Below, piece after piece: positions 32,323 to 34,140 of a stretch of DNA of 34,140 nt. Positions within the stretch are counted from its first letter, which is position 1. Each line of letters opens with the position of its first letter. The stretch lies in NCBI RefSeq assembly GCF_000434895.1, contig NZ_FR892749.1, positions 6,574-40,713 of the forward strand, read 5' to 3'. The notes beneath the pieces were generated by a model. It did not search any database and had not been told where the DNA came from. It saw only the letters and a program-made list of their open reading frames with translations. Both the position numbers and the translations under genes were made by a program. The DNA is from Phascolarctobacterium succinatutens CAG:287. Lineage in GTDB: Bacteria > Bacillota > Negativicutes > Acidaminococcales > Acidaminococcaceae.

Positions 32323-33852
32323 ATGAAACAGACAATCTATCAATTCGTAAACAGCCATCTGGACGAGCATGGCCGCTTTACAGCTACTGACCTGTGCGAT
32401 GACCGCTACGCCACCATTCCCCGTCCCCTTGGCTCCGAAGATGCCTTTCACTATACAATGGGCAACCTGCCCAATCCCAATTCCGCCAGTGTGCTGCTCA
32501 AGCTTCTGCAAGCTTATATGCAGGAGCCTACAACCCAGCAACGCAGCAGACTGTACAATGAGCTGAAGGGCATGGCCTTCGCGGAATATTGCGACCCCTT
32601 TATTGAAGCCTTAGACCAAAATGACATTAACGCCGTAGCCTATGACCTGGCGCGCCGCTTTTTCTACAACGCAGATGGACGTGAGCAGGTAAAATTTGCT
32701 ATCTTGATTTTCGGTATGTACGGCATGGAAAAAATTTGTCATCAGAATCAGGAGCTTTGGCAGGATTTGCTGCGCATAGCACACTGCGAAGAATTTACCT
32801 TCGCCTTTTTATATGCCTGCCGCATAACTAATTTTAACCCGCAAAACGCTATTTGGGAGCTTATCCACTGCACCAGCGGCTGGGGTAAGGTTTTCAGCAT
32901 TACCGACTGCCACTGCCGTGATGAGGAGGAACGCCTCTGGCTGCTGCAAAACGGACCGGACATCGACGTAGAATATCCACCGCTCTCCGTAAAATTCATC
33001 CGCGAAACACATTTGGAAGAACTGGTAGCGCAACCGCTCAGCTACGAAAATTATAAAAATGCAATTTTCATCGTAGGCAATTATCTGGTTATGCTTAACC
33101 ACTTCCCAGCAGAGGTAATTGAAGAGCAGTTCAATATCAGCGACATCCATCTGAACAAGCTGCTTACCTGTCTGCTTGACCAGGCTGAAGCGCATGTCAG
33201 CAAGCCGGAAGACGTGCTTGATTTAATCAGCTATGTTACAACACTGCAGGACCTTTGCAAAGAACAGAATCATATGCAGTTGACCTTCAACCAATGTCAG
33301 GAGCAGATTGCAGCCTGCGAAAAAATCATCTACAGCAAGGACTGGCAGCCAGAAATTGACAGCGATTTAATCAAGGACGATAAGCTTGATTATCAGCTGT
33401 GCAATCTGGCAGTAGAGCTGGATATAGACGTATGGCCAAGGCTTTTTGATTTTTGGCTGGCACATCCGGATGAAACACCTCTGTTCCCCTACCTGCTTTC
33501 CTACGAGGGTGAAGGGCGTTCCGAGCGTGTGCTGCGGCAAATTGAAGCAGATCTGCCACGCTACTGCGTAGAGCAAAACGACCTTATGGTACCGCTGCGC
33601 TATCTCAACACACATCCCGGCCAGAGTGATGCCATTATCTGCGCTGCCTTGGAATCCATCTTCGATTTGCCACGTGGCATAGCCTGCGGCATCATCGATG
33701 ACTGGGGCCAGGAATTCATCACGCCTGCCATCCGCCACTCGCTGATTAAGGCACGTCAGCTCAGCAACAATGAGGTGGTCACTGCACGCATAGACAGCCT
33801 GCTGGCAGGCAAACACTTTGACATAGGCAAATTTCTCAACAAACGCAAATAA
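32323..33852 (+). CDS. Uncharacterised 509-residue soluble protein
   Basis: I do not recognise a family. There is no signal peptide or membrane helix; the sequence is acidic/aromatic and appears mostly helical, with repeated Leu/Ala helices that could be HEAT- or TPR-like (not demonstrated). Several Cys and Trp occur, including a DCHCRDEEERLW segment near residue 195-206. ATG 32323 follows GAGGTGA. It is monocistronic between the pyc terminator and a bidirectional terminator. Base composition matches the neighbours, so there is no sign of recent transfer. Confidence 0.8.
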   Translation: MKQTIYQFVNSHLDEHGRFTATDLCDDRYATIPRPLGSEDAFHYTMGNLPNPNSASVLLKLLQAYMQEPTTQQRSRLYNELKGMAFAEYCDPFIEALDQNDINAVAYDLARRFFYNADGREQVKFAILIFGMYGMEKICHQNQELWQDLLRIAHCEEFTFAFLYACRITNFNPQNAIWELIHCTSGWGKVFSITDCHCRDEEERLWLLQNGPDIDVEYPPLSVKFIRETHLEELVAQPLSYENYKNAIFIVGNYLVMLNHFPAEVIEEQFNISDIHLNKLLTCLLDQAEAHVSKPEDVLDLISYVTTLQDLCKEQNHMQLTFNQCQEQIAACEKIIYSKDWQPEIDSDLIKDDKLDYQLCNLAVELDIDVWPRLFDFWLAHPDETPLFPYLLSYEGEGRSERVLRQIEADLPRYCVEQNDLMVPLRYLNTHPGQSDAIICAALESIFDLPRGIACGIIDDWGQEFITPAIRHSLIKARQLSNNEVVTARIDSLLAGKHFDIGKFLNKRK

Positions 33853-33923
33853 GCCGACTGCTATGCAAGGTTATTGTTTAACTTATATAGTTATTGTTAA
33901 GAAAAGCTTTCTTCGCACAAAGT

Positions 33924-33967
33924 AAAACCGGTTTCCTACTGGCTTAAAAGCCTGGGAAACCGGTTTT
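33924..33967. terminator. Bidirectional terminator between the 509-residue gene and galE
   Basis: Perfect 13-bp stem AAAACCGGTTTCC / GGAAACCGGTTTT, with an internal hairpin. T-runs follow on the plus strand (to 33969) and A-runs mirror them on the other. Confidence 0.9.
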
Positions 33968-33989
33968 TTATATGCACTTATTTACTTTT

Positions 33990-34140
33990 TTAGCCGCAAT
34001 AGCCATGCGGATGGCCCTTGTGCCACTTCCAGGCGGTGCTGATAACCTCATCAACACTGCTGTGCTGCGGCTCCCAGCCAAGCTCCTCGCGAATCTTTGC
34101 CGAAGATGCAATGAGCACTGCCGGATCACCGGCACGACGC
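33990..34140 (-). CDS. galE: UDP-glucose 4-epimerase, C-terminal end only
   Basis: Fifty codons before the TAA at 33990-33992; the rest lies beyond the right edge. RRAGDPAVLIASSAKIREEL, then GWEPQH and a final AWKWHKGHPHGY match the C-terminus of GalE, which interconverts UDP-glucose and UDP-galactose. The end GYCG is normal. The start is not visible. Confidence 0.9.
   Translation of the reverse strand, partial: RRAGDPAVLIASSAKIREELGWEPQHSSVDEVISTAWKWHKGHPHGYCG

Overview
The window looks like a chromosomal segment of a diderm Firmicute (Negativicutes). An Acidaminococcaceae/Phascolarctobacterium-like origin is my inference. It rests on Firmicute-style neighbourhoods (wecB-tagO ahead of an F-type ATPase; ispE/purR/glmU/prs/pth), strong AGGAGG-type ribosome sites, moderate GC in most genes, a long pyruvate carboxylase and a type II/IV-pilin operon. 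No rRNA, tRNA, CRISPR array or transposase was seen.

Layout. (1) 1-2914 is accessory DNA: a truncated AT-rich cytosine-5 DNA methyltransferase, then a 2-kb module of an XRE regulator and a divergent RepA-like ATPase, bounded by a perfect 25-bp inverted repeat that holds the stop codons of both genes at the same offset. (2) 3046-12204, minus strand, is one long transcription unit: tagO/wecA - wecB - atpZ - atpI - atpB - atpE - atpF - delta/alpha fusion - atpG - atpD - atpC, ending at a bidirectional terminator. There is no normal atpH. A delta C-terminal domain is fused in frame to the alpha subunit and the delta N-terminal domain is missing. (3) 12617-13513 is a YitT-family membrane protein, minus. 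(4) 13704-19579, plus, runs ispE - gntR - NTP-transferase-like gene - purR - two tandem structured repeats - glmU - prs. (5) 19667-21073, plus: polysaccharide deacetylase and pth. (6) 21151-24711, minus: a six-gene pilin/secretion operon (GspF-like protein, major pilin, minor pilins, PilX-like protein) with unusual overlaps. (7) 24908-26095, minus: MFS exporter. (8) a hairpin plus a small 62-codon ORF. (9) ftsH (minus) and pyc (plus), divergent. (10) an unrecognised 509-residue protein, then the C-terminal end of galE at the right edge.

How the genes work together. The central blocks are housekeeping: envelope precursor supply (tagO, wecB, glmU), isoprenoid and PRPP synthesis, energy coupling, protein quality control and anaplerosis. 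The most unusual points are the delta-alpha fusion of the ATP synthase, the tandem RNA-like repeats between purR and glmU with compensatory changes between copies, and the symmetric inverted-repeat module that could invert without breaking either gene.
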